Origin: Atopobiaceae bacterium
GTDB lineage: Bacteria > Actinomycetota > Coriobacteriia > Coriobacteriales > Atopobiaceae
Reading direction: 5' to 3'
Length of the DNA: 8,248 nt
NCBI GenBank assembly: GCA_017460265.1
Contig: JAFUBJ010000202.1
Coordinates: 1 to 8,248 of the forward strand
In this document: piece by piece, positions 6,737 to 8,248 of the stretch
Numbering within the stretch: the first letter of the stretch is position 1
How the letters are laid out: every line of letters starts with the position of its first letter
Made by a program: the position numbers and the translations under genes
The notes under the pieces: generated by a model
Database searches by the model: none
Told to the model about the DNA's origin: nothing
The model's input: the letters and a program-made list of their open reading frames with translations, nothing else

Positions 6737-7324
6737 ATGGCAAGAGACCAATTCATCGGCGTGAAGAACTTCCATCTCGCCGAACTCACCGACGAGGAAA
6801 ACCTCACCTACGGTACGCCCGTGGCGATTGCGGGCCTTGTGCAGATGCAGGCTTCCCGCGCCACGAACAACGAGCCGTCCTATGCCGACGATGAGGTGTG
6901 GATCGAGGAAGAGAGCGACACGGGCGGCGAGGGTACCATCTCCATTCGAGACATTCTCTCCAATCAGGACGCGCGAGAGCTTATCGCGCGTCTCTCTGGC
7001 TACCTCGTCACCGCCGAGGGCGACCTTCTGGCGATCGTTGGCGCATCCCGCAACCCGTGCGCCATCTTGTGCGAGCGATCGGCGCACAGCGGGCACGGTC
7101 AGCGCAAGCTTTGGTACTGCTGCACGCTTGGCAAGCCCGAGTTCGACGCATCCACGAAGGAAGAGACGCCCACGGCGGGACAGCTCGACATTCCCTTTAC
7201 CTACCGCCCGATCAAGCTTGCCGAGGGCATCAGCGCCACCACGCGAGATAGCTTCTACGGCAACAGCACCTATGCGGGGTTCTTCGACGCGGTTGTGAAG
7301 ACCACGGCGGCCAAGTCTGAGTAG
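6737..7324 (+). CDS. Major tail (tube) protein, phi13-like family
   Basis: Forms the tail tube by stacking hexameric rings. The 195-residue product begins FIGVKNFHLAELTDEEN, followed by LTYGTPVAIAGLVQMQAS (23-40). This is the characteristic 'iGl.d.yyA.it.d....Y..p..i.ga....s' opening of phi13-type tube proteins. An acidic middle (DDEVWIEEESDTGGEGTISI, 51-70) matches their 'ly.Dd.......g..e.t..i' segment. The C-terminus holds DIPFTYRPIKLAEG and AGFFDAVVK. The end has no extra immunoglobulin-like domain. All four cysteines and two histidines of the middle cluster (C108, C112, H117, H120, C128, C129) fall within 22 residues, which is unusual. The neighbours (terminator before, chaperones after) agree with the call. 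Confidence 0.9.
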   Translation: MARDQFIGVKNFHLAELTDEENLTYGTPVAIAGLVQMQASRATNNEPSYADDEVWIEEESDTGGEGTISIRDILSNQDARELIARLSGYLVTAEGDLLAIVGASRNPCAILCERSAHSGHGQRKLWYCCTLGKPEFDASTKEETPTAGQLDIPFTYRPIKLAEGISATTRDSFYGNSTYAGFFDAVVKTTAAKSE

Positions 7325-7334
7325 GGGGTAACCA

Positions 7335-7748
7335 GTGCGCACCGTCATTATCGAGGGCATCGAGCACCGGCTGGACTGCGACGCCCTCACGCCCTTCTAC
7401 TACTCGGAGCAGTTCCTCGTGCGCAACGCGCAGGGGCGTCTCGTGGCGGAAGACATACACGAGGCGATCAACGCGGTTGTGCTTGCGCAAGACACCATGG
7501 GCATACCGCCCATGCTCAAGATGATGCAGCTCTTTTGGGCGTTCGAGCGCACCACCACGCCCACCACGCCCGGATTCAAGGAGTGGGCGGCGACACTGCC
7601 AAAGAGCGTGCTTGCGCTCAACAGCGCGGAGTGGGCCGAGGTGGTCACCGACATAGTTACGGAGTGCTTTTTTCCGCAGGAAGCTTCATCGGACGTGGGA
7701 GCCACGGCAGACGGGGCGGACGATGCCGCCCCTACCGAGGGAGCTTAA
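7335..7748 (+). CDS. Tail assembly chaperone, first frame (gpG-like)
   Basis: Probable chaperone that binds the tape measure protein during tail assembly, analogous in place to lambda gpG and the Gram-positive 'gp13-like' genes. The 137-residue product starts with a beta-like stretch (MRTVIIEGIEHRLDCDALTPFYYSEQF) and has a helical middle (IHEAINAVVLAQDTM; MLKMMQLFWAFERT). It then shows FKEWAATLPKS and a helix up to TECFF (109-113), and ends in an acidic, Ala-rich tail (114-137) that looks like a linker. Start GTG 7335 has SD AGGGGGT (7323-7329). I recognise it by position and general layout rather than by a diagnostic motif. The last 26 nt overlap a second frame, suggesting recoding or coupled translation. 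Confidence 0.72.
   Translation: MRTVIIEGIEHRLDCDALTPFYYSEQFLVRNAQGRLVAEDIHEAINAVVLAQDTMGIPPMLKMMQLFWAFERTTTPTTPGFKEWAATLPKSVLALNSAEWAEVVTDIVTECFFPQEASSDVGATADGADDAAPTEGA
7668..7674 (+). promoter_or_regulatory. Candidate ribosomal slip site TTTTTTC
   Basis: The two Phe codons 112-113 of the first chaperone frame are TTT TTT followed by CCG. A +1 move from TTT to TTC keeps tRNA-Phe paired and enters the second chaperone frame, which is open here. Such a T-run is rare in this GC-rich window. No experimental support; a G-run at 7713-7716 is an alternative. Confidence 0.3.
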
Positions 7749-7938
7749 AGAGCGGCCCGGCATCGTGTGGCTCTACACGTGCCGCATGGCGGGGCTTGGC
7801 ATGGCGGACCTCAAAGGCATGCGCATCGACACCGCCGAGGCGCTCATGGAGCTTGACGAGTTCGTGCAGGATTCGATCTACAACAGCAAGGAACGCGAGG
7901 AACAGCAGAGCGCCGAGGACGCGTTCTGGAGCCTGTAA
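7723..7938 (+). CDS. Tail assembly chaperone, second frame (gpT/gp14-like)
   Basis: A 71-residue frame overlapping the end of the first chaperone by 26 nt, in the register reached by a +1 or -2 shift. The product reads PGIVWLYTCRMAG, then LGMADLKGMRIDTAEALMELDEF (helical, resembling 'lgls..dl..l....l.ell..' of second-frame chaperones), and a charged end SKEREEQQSAEDAFWSL. It may be made by its own ATG 7723, with GGGGCGG (7713-7719) as a poor SD, or only as the C-terminal half of a fusion with the first frame. The register is open back to 7657, just after a TAG at 7654-7656, so any slip must lie between there and 7748. The location immediately before the tape measure fits the lambda G/GT arrangement. 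Confidence 0.7.
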   Translation: MPPLPRELKERPGIVWLYTCRMAGLGMADLKGMRIDTAEALMELDEFVQDSIYNSKEREEQQSAEDAFWSL

Positions 7939-7946
7939 GCATCGCG

Positions 7947-7977
7947 GCGGCTCACTTTGCCATGCTGAGTGAGCCGC
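7947..7977 (+). other. Intergenic hairpin before the tape measure gene
   Basis: GCGGCTCACT (7947-7956) and AGTGAGCCGC (7968-7977) form a perfect 10-bp stem with an 11-nt loop, starting 8 nt after the chaperone stop. The sequence after it (TTCATGTGCTT) lacks a true T-run, so it is a non-canonical or weak terminator at best. It could lower transcription into the tape measure gene or protect the upstream mRNA end. The 84-nt gap holding it is the longest gene-free stretch in the window. Confidence 0.6.
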
Positions 7978-8008
7978 TTCATGTGCTTATGAGCCTTGAC
8001 AACAGCAT

Positions 8009-8016
8009 AAGGAGGG
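8009..8016 (+). promoter_or_regulatory. Strong ribosome binding site of the tape measure gene
   Basis: AAGGAGGG is a near-perfect SD, 6 nt before ATG 8023. It partly overlaps the right arm of a weak 6-bp repeat (CTTATG 7986-7991 / CATAAG 8006-8011), so folding of that repeat could in principle mask it. Confidence 0.8.
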
Positions 8017-8022
8017 CAACCC

Positions 8023-8248
8023 ATGGCCGTAACCTATGCGGGCCTGACTATTGAGTTTGGCGGCGACACAAAGGGCTTGAGCGATGCCCTCAAGAAGATT
8101 CAGGGCGAGGCGAAGCCCACAAACTCAGACCTAAAGGCCCTCGAAAAGAGCCTGAAATTCAATCCCGGCCCTACCGACCTGCTGGCACCGAAGGTGCGCA
8201 ACCTCAACCAGGCGTACGACGAGACGAAGAGCAAGCTCGACGCCTACA
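8023..8248 (+). CDS. Tape measure protein, N-terminal part (truncated by window end)
   Basis: Start of the tape measure protein, whose length sets tail length and which lies in the tail lumen until DNA ejection. Only the first 75 residues are in the window and no stop is reached. The visible part is diagnostic: GLTIEFGGDTKGLSDALKKI (7-26), then NSDLKALEKSLKFNPGPTDLLAPKV (34-58) and NLNQAYDETKSKLDAY (60-75). This matches the N-terminus common to tape measure or 'minor tail' proteins of phages of Gram-positive hosts, which reads roughly 'i.GDtt.L..AL......l..vnk.LKfDPgN..ll.qK'. ATG 8023 has an excellent SD. The rest of the gene, usually several kilobases long, should follow. Confidence 0.93.
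   Translation, partial: MAVTYAGLTIEFGGDTKGLSDALKKIQGEAKPTNSDLKALEKSLKFNPGPTDLLAPKVRNLNQAYDETKSKLDAY

Noticed and set aside
6683..7390. 235-residue open frame on the - strand opposite the major tail gene
   Set aside because: Shadow frame. The + strand has a recognisable tail tube protein with SD and start, and the antisense product shows no domain pattern.
7535..7972. 145-residue + strand frame in the -1 register across both chaperones
   Set aside because: The product is rich in Arg, Gly, Ser and Ala with no helical pattern. It is a shadow, and the chaperone-like sequence is in the other register, so it does not support a -1 frameshift.
7996..8024. Perfect -35-like TTGACA at 7996-8001
   Set aside because: At the expected 17-bp spacing the sequence is ACCCAT, which is not a -10 box, and the transcript would start inside the tape measure gene. 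Probably chance.
1..8248. Hidden cargo such as a defence system, diversity-generating retroelement, CRISPR array or tRNA
   Set aside because: Every substantial stretch is accounted for by tightly packed structural genes. No regularly spaced repeats, reverse transcriptase motifs or tRNA-like folds were seen.

Overview
This window is the head-and-tail morphogenesis block of a tailed double-stranded DNA phage or prophage with HK97-type heads. All thirteen supported reading frames lie on the + strand, nearly end to end. No integration, lysis, replication, host or defence gene is visible, and I found no tRNA, rRNA, CRISPR array or insertion sequence.

Layout: the DNA-packaging genes come first (small terminase 45-458, large terminase 439-2175). 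The head genes follow (portal 2179-3450, prohead protease 3431-4078, major capsid protein 4081-5316). Next come four small neck and tail-joining genes (connector 5380-5694, head-closure/stopper 5687-5998, HK97 gp10-like 5991-6395, tail terminator 6395-6727). The tail genes are last: major tail protein 6737-7324, tail assembly chaperone 7335-7748, an overlapping second chaperone frame 7723-7938, and the start of the tape measure protein at 8023, which runs off the window. The order is the canonical one for siphoviruses. There is no sheath gene between the neck genes and the tape measure, so a long non-contractile tail is inferred.

How the genes work together: the terminase pair cuts concatemeric DNA and pumps it through the portal into a prohead. 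The prohead is built from a capsid protein carrying its own N-terminal scaffold-like region, which the protease removes. The connector and stopper seal the portal and join the tail. The tail tube polymerises around the tape measure with help from the chaperones and is capped by the terminator.

The DNA is visibly GC-rich and most genes have clear Shine-Dalgarno (SD) sequences. The families (P27-like small terminase, phi13-like tail tube, tape measure with a GGDT...LKFNPG N-terminus) are typical of phages of Gram-positive bacteria. A high-GC gut actinobacterium (Coriobacteriia-like) or a high-GC clostridial host is my best guess, at low confidence. Nothing here is a clearly new biological system. 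The points most worth a second look are the chaperone overlap, which needs a +1 or -2 register change and has candidate slip sites, and the perfect hairpins in the only two substantial non-coding gaps. A Cys/His cluster in the tail tube protein is a third. No gene-free stretch exceeds 300 bases; the longest gaps are 84 and 63 bases.
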